A stretch of DNA of 64,000 nucleotides. Source: Gammaproteobacteria bacterium (lineage in GTDB: Bacteria; Pseudomonadota; Gammaproteobacteria; HK1). Positions 26,348 to 35,054 of the stretch are shown here, piece by piece; within the stretch, counting starts at the first letter, position 1; each line of letters starts with the position of its first letter. The stretch spans positions 124,001 through 188,000 of the forward strand of contig JAJFJU010000012.1 in NCBI GenBank assembly GCA_021773645.1, given 5' to 3'. The notes beneath the pieces were generated by a model. The model saw only the letters and a list, made by a program, of their open reading frames with translations. It was not told where the DNA came from and made no database searches. A program made the position numbers and the translations under genes.

Positions 26348-27706
26348 ATGATTTCACGTTTAATTAAACGCGCCGTTTCTTCGGTGTTTTCCTCGGAAAA
26401 ACAACAAGCTGAGACACGTCCAGAACCTGTGGTCATTCCTCGGAGTGCCCATACGGTTTCGCGGGCCAATATCAGCGAGAGCGCCTTGAAGGTGCTCTAT
26501 CGTCTCAAGCGGGGCGGGTATCGGGGCTATTTGGTAGGCGGCGGGGTGCGCGATTTATTGCTCGGGCATAAGCCCAAGGATTTTGATGTCGCCACCGATG
26601 CGACCCCGGAGCAAATCCGTAAATTGTTTTCCAACTGTAGGCTCATTGGGCGGCGTTTCCGGCTGGCGCACGTGCGCTATGGTCGCGAGATCATCGAGGT
26701 GGCCACCTTTCGTGCCGGCCATGCGGCGACCCCTGAGGGCGCTGCGGTCAGTGATGAAGGGCGGGTGCTTCGAGATAATGTCTACGGCAGCTTTGAAGAA
26801 GATGCCTGGCGCCGCGACTTCACCGTAAATAGCCTGTATTACGATATTCGTGACTTTTCGGTGGTGGATTGCACTGGCGGCATGGCGGATCTAAAAAGGG
26901 GGATGCTGCGTCTCATTGGTGATCCGGAGCAGCGTTATCGGGAAGACCCGGTGCGCATGCTGCGTGCAGTACGTTTTTCCGCCAAGCTGGGTTTTCAGAT
27001 CGAGGCAAAGACGGCGGCCCCCATCCGGGAACTTTCTTATCTGTTAACGGAAGTGCCAGCGGCCCGGCTCTACGAAGAAGTGCTTAAGTTGTTCCTTGGT
27101 GGCCATGCGGCTTCGGTTTTCCGCCTGCTGGATAAATACGGCATCTTTGAGCAACTGTTTCCCGAGGTAGCGGAGAGCCTGGAAGATGAAGGCGGTGATC
27201 GCAAGTTGCTGCTGTCCCGAGCCTTTCTCAACACCGATAGCCGGATTCTTGGTGACAAGCACGTCACCCCCGGGTTTTTGTTCGCAGCATTGCTTTGGGG
27301 GCCCTTGCAGCGTGCCGCAAAGGCCTATCAGGCTGATGGCATGACTCCGCTGCAGGCCATCGAACATGCCTGTGGCGGGGTATTGGCGAAGCAGGTGCAG
27401 CGGGTAGCGATTCCGCGCCGCTTCAGCACCGTGAGTCGTGAAATCTGGACCCTGCAACCGCGCCTTGAACGTCGCCGTGGACGCCAACCGTTTCGGCTCA
27501 TCGAGCATCCGCGCTTTCGTGCCGGCTACGACTTTTTGCTGCTGCGTGCTGAGGCCGGTGAGCCAGTAAAGGAATTGGCAGAGTGGTGGACGAATTTTCT
27601 GGAAAGTGACGAAGAGGCGCGTGCGCTGGCGCTCAAGGCCGTACATCGGCCGAGTGGGCGTCCACGCCGGCGACGTCGGCGTCGGCCTCGCAAGGCTCCA
27701 GAGTGA
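26348..27706 (+). CDS. pcnB: Poly(A) polymerase I
   Basis: This 452-residue class II nucleotidyltransferase has the catalytic VGGGVRDLLLGHKPKDFDVATDA block near residue 63 to 85 (split here), with DFD aspartates. It also has the RRDFTVNSLYYD and GDPEQRYREDPVRMLRAVRFSAKLGF motifs of the CCA/PAP family. A C-terminal basic tail RPRRRRRRRPRKAPE matches PcnB rather than CCA-adding enzymes. It adds 3' poly(A) tails that promote RNA decay. The stop overlaps folK. Confidence 0.94.
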   Translation: MISRLIKRAVSSVFSSEKQQAETRPEPVVIPRSAHTVSRANISESALKVLYRLKRGGYRGYLVGGGVRDLLLGHKPKDFDVATDATPEQIRKLFSNCRLIGRRFRLAHVRYGREIIEVATFRAGHAATPEGAAVSDEGRVLRDNVYGSFEEDAWRRDFTVNSLYYDIRDFSVVDCTGGMADLKRGMLRLIGDPEQRYREDPVRMLRAVRFSAKLGFQIEAKTAAPIRELSYLLTEVPAARLYEEVLKLFLGGHAASVFRLLDKYGIFEQLFPEVAESLEDEGGDRKLLLSRAFLNTDSRILGDKHVTPGFLFAALLWGPLQRAAKAYQADGMTPLQAIEHACGGVLAKQVQRVAIPRRFSTVSREIWTLQPRLERRRGRQPFRLIEHPRFRAGYDFLLLRAEAGEPVKELAEWWTNFLESDEEARALALKAVHRPSGRPRRRRRRRPRKAPE

Positions 27707-28206
27707 ATGCTGCTATTGTCCATGAGCGCACTTATGTGGGGCTAGGCAGTAATCTGGCCAATCCCCTGAATCAACTACGCTGCGCCATTGATGCGCTGGC
27801 AAAGTTGCCGAACACTCGATTGCTGAGCCAATCCTCGCTATACAGTTCCCCTGCCGAGGGACCCGCCGGGCAGCCGGATTATATGAATGCGGTGGCAGAG
27901 TTGGAGACTTGTCTATCACCGGCTGATTTATTGGAGGCACTGCAGGGTATAGAAGATGCCCAGGGTAGGCGCCGTGGTTTGCGTTGGGGTGCACGCACCC
28001 TGGATCTGGACTTGCTGCTCTGGGGTACGCAGCTGCAAAGCAGTGCCAAGCTCAGCCTGCCCCACCCTGAAATGCACCGACGTGCCTTTGTACTGGTGCC
28101 CTTGCGTGAAGTTGCCCCCGCGCTGGAAATTCCTGGTCACGGCCTAATTACAAAACTTCTGGATGCGGTCAGCCGCGTGGGATTACGTGTGGTGGCCTTG
28201 CCTTAA
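27703..28206 (+). CDS. folK: HPPK, 2-amino-4-hydroxy-6-hydroxymethyldihydropteridine diphosphokinase
   Basis: This 167-residue enzyme has YVGLGSNLANPLNQL, SSLYSSPAEGP, QPDYMNAVAEL and the signature RRGLRWGARTLDLDLLLWG, which holds the Mg-binding aspartates. It pyrophosphorylates the pterin in folate synthesis. The GTG at 27703 overlaps the pcnB stop by four nt (GTGA), a typical coupled arrangement. Confidence 0.95.
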   Translation: MNAAIVHERTYVGLGSNLANPLNQLRCAIDALAKLPNTRLLSQSSLYSSPAEGPAGQPDYMNAVAELETCLSPADLLEALQGIEDAQGRRRGLRWGARTLDLDLLLWGTQLQSSAKLSLPHPEMHRRAFVLVPLREVAPALEIPGHGLITKLLDAVSRVGLRVVALP

Positions 28207-28895
28207 TGTTGATGCAAACGGAAGCTGGAACGGTAGATGCGGGCAGCAGCGTGACCGAGAGTCGGTTCCAGCACATCGTCGTGGAAGGGCCTATTGGGGT
28301 AGGTAAAACCACCCTCGCCAAGCGTTTAGCCGAACGTTTTGGGGGAGAACTCATCCTTGAGGCGCCCGCAGATAATCCTTTTCTGGAGCGTTTTTACCGC
28401 GAGCCTGCGACCTGGGCGTTGGCGACCCAGCTTTCTTTTTTGCTGCAGCGGGTTCGTCAGGCCGATGAACTGGCTAGCCCAGATTTGTTTGCCGGGGTAC
28501 GGATAGCAGATTATCTCATTGAAAAGGATCGCCTGTTTGCGGAGCTTACGCTGGCGCCCGATGAATTTGAGGTCTACGAACAAGTTTATTCACAGATGAC
28601 GCCGGTGGTTTCGCAACCGGATCTGGTGATTTATCTGCAGGCCCCAGCGCGGGTATTACGTGAGCGTATCAGCTCTCGCGGTATCCGCTTTGAACAGCGC
28701 ATGGGCGCGGATTATTTGCAGCGGCTAACGGATGCTTACACTCGTTTTTTCTATAATTACAACGCAACTACCCTGCTTATCGTCAATGCCGCCGAAATCG
28801 ATCTGGCACATGGCACCGAGGGTTTTGAGCTATTAGTGGAACGCCTTGGGCAGTTGCGTAGCGGACGTTATTTTTTCAATCCCTCATTTTTCTGA
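28206..28895 (+). CDS. Deoxynucleoside kinase family protein
   Basis: This 229-residue kinase has the P-loop GPIGVGKTTLAKRLAERFG near residue 29, the ERF-containing substrate segment FLERFYREP and the LID-like RERISSRGIRFEQRMGADYL. It belongs to the dNK/dGK family that phosphorylates deoxyadenosine or deoxyguanosine. The ATG overlaps the folK stop (TAATG). It is often found between folK and panB in gammaproteobacteria. Confidence 0.9.
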   Translation: MLMQTEAGTVDAGSSVTESRFQHIVVEGPIGVGKTTLAKRLAERFGGELILEAPADNPFLERFYREPATWALATQLSFLLQRVRQADELASPDLFAGVRIADYLIEKDRLFAELTLAPDEFEVYEQVYSQMTPVVSQPDLVIYLQAPARVLRERISSRGIRFEQRMGADYLQRLTDAYTRFFYNYNATTLLIVNAAEIDLAHGTEGFELLVERLGQLRSGRYFFNPSFF

Positions 28896-28925
28896 AAGAG
28901 TGGATTAATCGAAGGTTAAAAGCTC

Positions 28926-29744
28926 ATGAGTAGCCAAACAGATAGGGCTCCCCAAGTCACCATCAGTACCTTGCTACGGGCCAAGCAGGCGGGCGAAAAA
29001 TTTGCTTGCCTGACCGCCTATGATGCCAGCTTCGCGCGCATCCTCGACAAGGCTAACGTCGATGTCATTCTGGTGGGTGATTCCCTTGGCATGGTGGTGC
29101 AGGGGCTGGCAACCACCGTGCCGGTGAGCATGGACGATATGGTTTACCACTCGCGCCTGGTGGCCCGCGGTTCCAAGCGCGCGCTGCTCATGGCTGACAT
29201 GCCCTTCATGAGCTTTGCCTCACCGGCTGAGGCCGCGACCAATGCCGCTCGGCTGATGCAAGAAGGTGGCGCGCATATGGTCAAGCTGGAAGGCGGTGCC
29301 ATCCAGTTATCTACGGTAAAATATCTTTCAGAACGTGGCGTGCCGGTATGTGCCCATCTAGGTTTGCAACCCCAATCCATCCATCAGCTGGGTGGTTATC
29401 GAGTGCAGGGGCGAGAGGATGCGGCGGCGCGTGCTATGGTGGAAGATGCCGCCCGGCTGGAACAGGCGGGTGCCGCAGCCCTGTTGCTCGAATGTGTGCC
29501 GTCATCATTGGCGGCCGAGATCAGCGCTGCGGCGACCGTTCCGGTAATTGGTATTGGTGCTGGCCCCGCCTGCGACGGCCAGATCCTGGTGCTCTACGAC
29601 ATGCTCGGAATCGCACCGGGGAAGCGGCTACGCTTTAGCCACGACTTCCTGGCCGACACCGGCTCGGTATCCGCCGCCGTATCCGCCTATGTGAATGCAG
29701 TCAAGGATGTCAGCTTTCCCGCGCCCGAACACGGTTTCGAGTAA
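28926..29744 (+). CDS. panB: 3-methyl-2-oxobutanoate hydroxymethyltransferase
   Basis: This 272-residue TIM-barrel enzyme has KFACLTAYDASFARILD, VILVGDSLGMVVQG with the metal-binding aspartate, LMADMPFMSF and the VPVIGIGAGPACDGQILVLYD motif. It transfers a hydroxymethyl group from methylenetetrahydrofolate to ketoisovalerate, the first step of pantothenate synthesis, so its place after folK is functional as well as positional. The stop overlaps panC. Confidence 0.97.
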   Translation: MSSQTDRAPQVTISTLLRAKQAGEKFACLTAYDASFARILDKANVDVILVGDSLGMVVQGLATTVPVSMDDMVYHSRLVARGSKRALLMADMPFMSFASPAEAATNAARLMQEGGAHMVKLEGGAIQLSTVKYLSERGVPVCAHLGLQPQSIHQLGGYRVQGREDAAARAMVEDAARLEQAGAAALLLECVPSSLAAEISAAATVPVIGIGAGPACDGQILVLYDMLGIAPGKRLRFSHDFLADTGSVSAAVSAYVNAVKDVSFPAPEHGFE

Positions 29745-30598
29745 TGCAATCGGTACGGGAATGCGCTGAACTGCGTGGCACGCTTGCCAATGCACGCGCC
29801 CGGGGCAAGCGCATTGCCTTCGTGCCTACTCTAGGCAACCTCCATGCCGGCCATCTCGCCTTGGTGAAACGTGCCGTGGAACTGGCCGATCTCACGGTGG
29901 TGAGCATTTTTGTAAATCCCTTCCAGTTTGCCCCCGGCGAGGACTACGAGGCCTATCCACGCACCTTGGATGCGGATCTCAAAAAACTGGTGGAGAGTGG
30001 TGCCGATCTATTATTTTTGCCGGAAGTGAGCGAAATCTACCCGCGTGGTTCCGAACATGCGACGGTTATTGAGGTTCCTGCCCTGGGAGATGTGCTCTGC
30101 GGCGAACATCGCCCAGGATTTTTTCGCGGCGTCGCCACGGTTCTCGGCATTCTCTTTAATCTGGTGGCCCCTGATGTGGCCCTTTTCGGCGAGAAGGATT
30201 TTCAGCAATTATTGGTGGTGCGGCGTATGGTTTGGGATCTTCATCTCCCCATCGACATCATTCCAGTGCCCACGGTGCGAGAGTCCTCGGGACTGGCTAT
30301 GAGTTCGCGCAATGCCTATCTGAATAACGCAGAAACCGCCACTGCCCCTGAACTCTACCGCCAGCTTGGTGTTATCCGGGACGCTATCCAGGCGGGAGAG
30401 CGGAACTTTGAATCCCTTGAAGTAGCCGCCATTCAGGCCCTGAAAAAGGTGGGCTTCAGGCCAGATTACTTCAGCGTGCGTACCGCTTCGGCACTGATGC
30501 CACCAGGGGAGGGTGACATGGATTTGGTAATTCTGGCCGCTGCTTGGCTTGGAAAGGCACGGCTGATCGATAATCTGAGTATCGCTCCACACACTTAG
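29744..30598 (+). CDS. panC: Pantothenate synthetase
   Basis: This 284-residue adenylate-forming enzyme has the HxGH nucleotide motif in PTLGNLHAGHLALVKRA, FVNPFQFAPGEDY, LFGEKDFQQLLVVRRM and SSGLAMSSRNAYL (KMSKS-like region). It condenses pantoate and beta-alanine. The start overlaps the panB stop by one base. Confidence 0.97.
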   Translation: MQSVRECAELRGTLANARARGKRIAFVPTLGNLHAGHLALVKRAVELADLTVVSIFVNPFQFAPGEDYEAYPRTLDADLKKLVESGADLLFLPEVSEIYPRGSEHATVIEVPALGDVLCGEHRPGFFRGVATVLGILFNLVAPDVALFGEKDFQQLLVVRRMVWDLHLPIDIIPVPTVRESSGLAMSSRNAYLNNAETATAPELYRQLGVIRDAIQAGERNFESLEVAAIQALKKVGFRPDYFSVRTASALMPPGEGDMDLVILAAAWLGKARLIDNLSIAPHT

Positions 30599-30657
30599 GC
30601 TTCATAAATTTTGCCCATCTGACCGGGTGGCCGGTTGGCTCGAGAGGCGCCATTCGA

Positions 30658-32358
30658 ATGGTTGAAGTACTGGTATTGCTGACCGCTGCGGTGCTTTTGG
30701 TGCCGCTTTCCAAGCGGCTGGGTCTGGGCTCGGTCCTCGGCTATCTCATGGCCGGTATGTTGGTGGGTCCCTGGGGACTGGGGCTCATCGATCGGCTGGA
30801 AGAGATCCGCCACATTGCTGAATTTGGTGTGGTCTTCCTACTGTTTATCATTGGCATTGAATCGAAGCCTGCGCGCCTGTGGGTGATGCGGCGGACCGTT
30901 TTTGGCCTGGGCACGGCTCAGGTGACGGTGACCGGCCTGTTGCTCACGGGGCTGGCCTTGCTCTTCGAGCTAGATGCCAGGACCGCGATCATCGTCGGCT
31001 TCGGATTGGCATTGTCCTCCACCGCCTTTGGCTTGCAGTTTCTAACCGAGCGGGGTGAATTGGGGACTCACTCGGGGCGGGCGGCATTCTCCATCTTGTT
31101 GCTGCAGGATCTCGCGGTGGTGCCATTGCTGACGCTGGTTTCACTGCTCGCCCAGCCGGTTTCCTTGGTCGAGGGCATAGAATTTGCCCTGCTCGATACC
31201 ATTCTGGTCGTTGCCTCAGTGATCCTGTTTGGCCGTTTTCTACTCAGTCCCTTGCTCCATCATGTGGCCACCAGTCGTAACAGCGAGGTGTTTACTGCGG
31301 CGGCGGTGCTGGTGGTATTAGGAACTGCCTGGTTAATGGATGCGGTGGGGCTTTCCATGGCGCTCGGTGCCTTTCTCGCCGGGATGATGCTTGCAGATTC
31401 CTCTTTTCGCCATCAGATCATCGCTGATATTCAGCCTTTCCGAGGCAGCTTGTTGGGGCTGTTTTTTATGGCCGTAGGTATGTCGATCAATTTTGGCCTG
31501 CTGACGGAACGCGGATTGCTGGTTATTGCGCTGGTAGCGGGTTTACTGTCCCTCAAAGCAGGTGTGCTTTGGGGATTGTGCCGGTTGGCTAAAATTGAGC
31601 AGGAACATAGCTTGCGGGTTTCGCTGTTACTCGCCCAGAGTGGGGAATTCGGTTTCGTGATATTTGCCCTGGCGGTTACGGAAGGGGTGATGATGACGGA
31701 ATTGTTCCAGATGCTCACCCTGATTATCGCCCTGAGCATGGCGCTCACTCCGCTTTTGGTCCGTGTGCATTTTCGTTTTGAACACCATCGGCCTGACGGT
31801 CATCACGCCCATCCACATCAGATAAACCATGCGTCGATGGAGGGCAAGGAACACTATGTGGTGCTTGCCGGATTTGGGAGAATGGGGCGGAATGTGGCAA
31901 AGATCCTGGCGGTTAGAAAAATTCCGTATTTGGCGATCGATAGCGATCCGGAACGCGTGGCTCTGGCTCGAGGCAAGGGCTTTGAGGTTTTTTACGGCGA
32001 TGCCAGTCGGGCGGCAGTACTACATGCCGCGGGTGCCGAGCGAGCAGACATGTTGGTGGTTACCTTGGATAAACCCGAAGTCACCGGACGTCTGGTGAAA
32101 ATTATGCATGAGCATTATCCACACACCCCGATTTACACTCGTGCTCGGGATCAGGCCCATGTGGAGCAGTTATACAAGCTGGGTGCACGCTATGTGGTTT
32201 CCGAAACGCGGGAGGCAAGTTTTCAGTTGGGCGGAGAAATCCTTCGGGCCAACGGTATCGCGGTCGAGGAGGTCGATCGCCTGTTAGGTGATTTACGCAA
32301 TACTTATTATGACAAACTGCGTGGTAGCAGGGAGAGAAGCAATTCACAAGATGTTTGA
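30658..32358 (+). CDS. KefB/KefC-type CPA2 cation:proton antiporter
   Basis: This 566-residue protein has about twelve transmembrane helices (residues 5 to 370) with GLGSVLGYLMAGMLVGPWGLG at the start (split over two helices) and ALGAFLAGMMLADSSFRHQI. A histidine-rich linker at about residues 378 to 399 leads to a TrkA-N Rossmann domain (VLAGFGRMGRNVAKIL near residue 400). Kef systems export K+ in exchange for H+ under electrophile stress gated by glutathione. No KefF/KefG subunit gene is adjacent. The histidine cluster between channel and regulatory domain is unusual. Confidence 0.9.
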   Translation: MVEVLVLLTAAVLLVPLSKRLGLGSVLGYLMAGMLVGPWGLGLIDRLEEIRHIAEFGVVFLLFIIGIESKPARLWVMRRTVFGLGTAQVTVTGLLLTGLALLFELDARTAIIVGFGLALSSTAFGLQFLTERGELGTHSGRAAFSILLLQDLAVVPLLTLVSLLAQPVSLVEGIEFALLDTILVVASVILFGRFLLSPLLHHVATSRNSEVFTAAAVLVVLGTAWLMDAVGLSMALGAFLAGMMLADSSFRHQIIADIQPFRGSLLGLFFMAVGMSINFGLLTERGLLVIALVAGLLSLKAGVLWGLCRLAKIEQEHSLRVSLLLAQSGEFGFVIFALAVTEGVMMTELFQMLTLIIALSMALTPLLVRVHFRFEHHRPDGHHAHPHQINHASMEGKEHYVVLAGFGRMGRNVAKILAVRKIPYLAIDSDPERVALARGKGFEVFYGDASRAAVLHAAGAERADMLVVTLDKPEVTGRLVKIMHEHYPHTPIYTRARDQAHVEQLYKLGARYVVSETREASFQLGGEILRANGIAVEEVDRLLGDLRNTYYDKLRGSRERSNSQDV

Positions 32359-32418
32359 TAGTGTCATGGTTCATTGGTTTAGAAGCAATCAGAGACGCCT
32401 TAGGGCGAACACCTGCAG

Positions 32419-33543
32419 ATGACTGAAGCACAGCATAATTTCCAGGTTTTTCCGTGGAATGACAACTTTTTAACCGGCGTGGCGCGGATTGATGAGCAGC
32501 ATCAAGTGCTTGTTAGTTTGCTCAATGATTTGGCTTCGCAGTTAGTGAGCGAGGATGCGATTGAGTTGAGCAATGTTTTCGATCAACTGGCTGCATATGC
32601 CCAGCATCATTTCGAAACCGAAGAAGGAATTTGGGCGCCTTATTTCAAGGATGATCCGTGGTTTATTGAGCATCAAAAAACCCATGCATCATTCCTTCCT
32701 AAAACACTTGAAATCAAGGCGCGGGAAGGCGGAAATGATCTGAACGATGCCTGTGAAAGCATCATTAAATTTCTTATACGTTGGCTGGCCTTTCACATTA
32801 TTGATAGCGATCAGCGGATGGCGATTGTTATACGTAAGGTAGATGCTGGTGTCTCCCTGGATGATGCCAAAGATATTGCGGATAAGGAGATGCGTGGGTC
32901 TCATCAGTTGTTAGTCGATACCGTTCTTTCAATGTATGACTCCTTATCATCGCGCACATTGGATTTAATGCGAGAGCGTATTGAACGCCAGCGCACTGAA
33001 AAAAAGTTGCTAGAGGCCCTGCAAAAACTGGAAGAGATTGCCACAAAAGACAAACTCACAGGGCTTAGAAACCGTCGGAACTTTGATGAAGTTGTAGAGA
33101 GAGAGCTGGGACGAAAGAAACGCGAGAAAAAACTATTCTCCCTAATCATATTCGATATAGATTTCTTTAAAAAACTAAATGACAACTATGGACACGCGCA
33201 AGGTGATGAGGCCTTAAGAATAATTGGTCATGAGATACAGGCGCTTTGCCGCCGACCCGGGGACTTTCCTTTCAGAATCGGTGGCGAGGAATTTTGCGTG
33301 GTAATTGATAGCGAGAGCAAACAACACACACAAGAATTCGCCGAGCTAATAAGGTTGTCGATTGAAAACCTGAATATTCTACATGCCTATAGCGAAGTCT
33401 CAGACTATGTCACGGTGTCTGTTGGGGTGGTTTCGAAAATTTCAGATGCCGACAGTACTGTAGAAGAGTTTTTTAAAAAAGCGGATTCCAGACTTTATAA
33501 AGCTAAGAAAAAGGGCCGCAATCGCGTGGTGTCTAAAGGATGA
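32419..33543 (+). CDS. Bacteriohemerythrin-GGDEF diguanylate cyclase
   Basis: This 374-residue fusion begins with a hemerythrin domain (residues 10 to 140) carrying the di-iron ligand pattern IDEQHQVLV, YAQHHFETEE, HQKTHASF and a C-terminal HIIDSDQRM. A connecting coiled coil (about 175 to 215) follows. The GGDEF domain has DKLTGLRNRRNFDE, FDIDFFKKLND and the active loop GGEEF at about 288. The variant GGEEF is catalytically competent in known cyclases. It should sense O2 or redox through the di-iron site and make cyclic di-GMP. Confidence 0.92.
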   Translation: MTEAQHNFQVFPWNDNFLTGVARIDEQHQVLVSLLNDLASQLVSEDAIELSNVFDQLAAYAQHHFETEEGIWAPYFKDDPWFIEHQKTHASFLPKTLEIKAREGGNDLNDACESIIKFLIRWLAFHIIDSDQRMAIVIRKVDAGVSLDDAKDIADKEMRGSHQLLVDTVLSMYDSLSSRTLDLMRERIERQRTEKKLLEALQKLEEIATKDKLTGLRNRRNFDEVVERELGRKKREKKLFSLIIFDIDFFKKLNDNYGHAQGDEALRIIGHEIQALCRRPGDFPFRIGGEEFCVVIDSESKQHTQEFAELIRLSIENLNILHAYSEVSDYVTVSVGVVSKISDADSTVEEFFKKADSRLYKAKKKGRNRVVSKG

Positions 33544-33662
33544 TCGCCTGGACAAATAATGAAAGACCTGCCCGCATGCCGCCATCGGCGATTGATTTGG
33601 GGGGTTAAAGCCCCGTCAAAGGAGTTGTCCGTATACCTTTGAGGTGGAGTTCGCGGTCAGGC

Positions 33663-35054
33663 CTAGCTTTGAAGTCTCCACGTGCTTGGCTCGTGACAGC
33701 TGCTTTTGCTCAAAAAATCATGGATTCGACCCGCAGTTTCGTCTGCTTGGGCAATGCAGGAGGCCACTGCAACACCAGCCAGATAGTTGCCGGTAAGAAA
33801 TAGGCCCGGCCATCGTTTTTCAGTGCCCTGGATGATGGCTATCCGATCGCGGTGGCCGAGGTTGTACTGGGGCAGGCCGCGTGGCCATTGACGGACCCGG
33901 GTGATTACCGGCTTTCCCTTCACCCCCAGCAGTTCAGCATGCTCTGCCCGTGCCAGAGCCACCAGTTCCTCTGGTGCCAGTCGGGCTAGTTCCGGCGCTC
34001 TGGCACCCCCTATATAGGAAGCAAAAGCGACGTGCCCCTCCGGTGCGCGGCCCGGGAACATGGTGGAGCAAAACAGAGTGCCGCTAACGCTTCGTTTTTC
34101 GCTGGGTGGGGTCAGGCAGCCGAGGCCGTTCAGGGGATGGGCTACCTGTTCACGTCGGTAACCCAGGAATACTACGGCCAAGGGTGGTGCGGAGATCGCG
34201 GCAGCGGATTCGGCTGCCAGCTGGTCTACATCTTCTAGCAGCATGGCGGCCACATGGGGCTGGGTGGCGATGACGACGGCTCTTGCGTTCACGGTTCCCG
34301 AAGTCCCCGTGTCTATCCTAAAGCCGTTGGGGGTGGGTCGGATGCGGCGGACTACGACATCCGTGTGCACTGCGGGGCCCAGTTGGTTGGCGAGTGCGGT
34401 GGGCAGGGCACCGATGCCGTTGCGCCAAGAAAATAAGCGGCGTCCTGGCATGCTGCCCCCGGCCAAGCGGCGCTTCAAAATCCCGCGACTGATGGAGCCG
34501 TAGCGTTTTTCCATTTCCAGTAGCCGGCCGAATACTGCATCCAGGGACATGGCTGAGGCCGAGCCCGCAAACAGGCCACCTACCAGCGGGTCGATGACGC
34601 GATCACTGAATTCCTGTCCAAAGCGACGGGCCCAGAAGTCGGCGATGCTTTCCTCGGCATCGCTTTTGTTGGCCTTGACCAAGCACTCTGCCAGTACGCG
34701 CAGGCGTCCTCGTATTGATAGATAGTTAGAAGTTAGGAAGCCGAGGGGGTGGGTGGAAATGCGGTGTAAGCGACCTTGGCCGACGAGATAACGGTAGCGT
34801 ACATCGGCCCCGAGTGGGCAGCTCTGATTGCCGAGACCGAGTTCATCGGACAGCGCAACGGTGGCGCTGGCGCTGGCATTCACCGAGCTGGGGCCGTGTT
34901 CCATGAGGAAGCCGCCACTACGCTCGGAAATGGCATTGCCACCAGGGCGTACTTGGCGCTCCAGTACGGCGACTTTATATCCTACTCGCTGTAGCCGGTA
35001 GGCGGTGGTGAGCCCGGAGATGCCGCCGCCAATGATAGCGACATCCACGCTCAT
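33663..35054 (-). CDS. hemY: Protoporphyrinogen oxidase (HemY-type)
   Basis: This 463-residue FAD amine-oxidase-fold protein has the dinucleotide motif VAIIGGGISGLTTAYRLQ at residue 5, VLERQVRPGGNA, MEHGPSSVNA, and the C-terminal FAD motif GLFLTGNYLAGVAVASCI. It resembles oxygen-dependent protoporphyrinogen/coproporphyrinogen oxidases that act in haem synthesis. It is the last gene of the long operon and overlaps the radical SAM gene by four nt. Being inside a cytochrome operon suggests that it supplies haem or a modified tetrapyrrole for these oxidases. Confidence 0.88.
   Translation of the reverse strand: MSVDVAIIGGGISGLTTAYRLQRVGYKVAVLERQVRPGGNAISERSGGFLMEHGPSSVNASASATVALSDELGLGNQSCPLGADVRYRYLVGQGRLHRISTHPLGFLTSNYLSIRGRLRVLAECLVKANKSDAEESIADFWARRFGQEFSDRVIDPLVGGLFAGSASAMSLDAVFGRLLEMEKRYGSISRGILKRRLAGGSMPGRRLFSWRNGIGALPTALANQLGPAVHTDVVVRRIRPTPNGFRIDTGTSGTVNARAVVIATQPHVAAMLLEDVDQLAAESAAAISAPPLAVVFLGYRREQVAHPLNGLGCLTPPSEKRSVSGTLFCSTMFPGRAPEGHVAFASYIGGARAPELARLAPEELVALARAEHAELLGVKGKPVITRVRQWPRGLPQYNLGHRDRIAIIQGTEKRWPGLFLTGNYLAGVAVASCIAQADETAGRIHDFLSKSSCHEPSTWRLQS

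Noticed and set aside
33587-33608. GGGG-TTAAAG-CCCC stem after the GGDEF gene as terminator
   Set aside because: Only four strong pairs, no T-run, so not supported.
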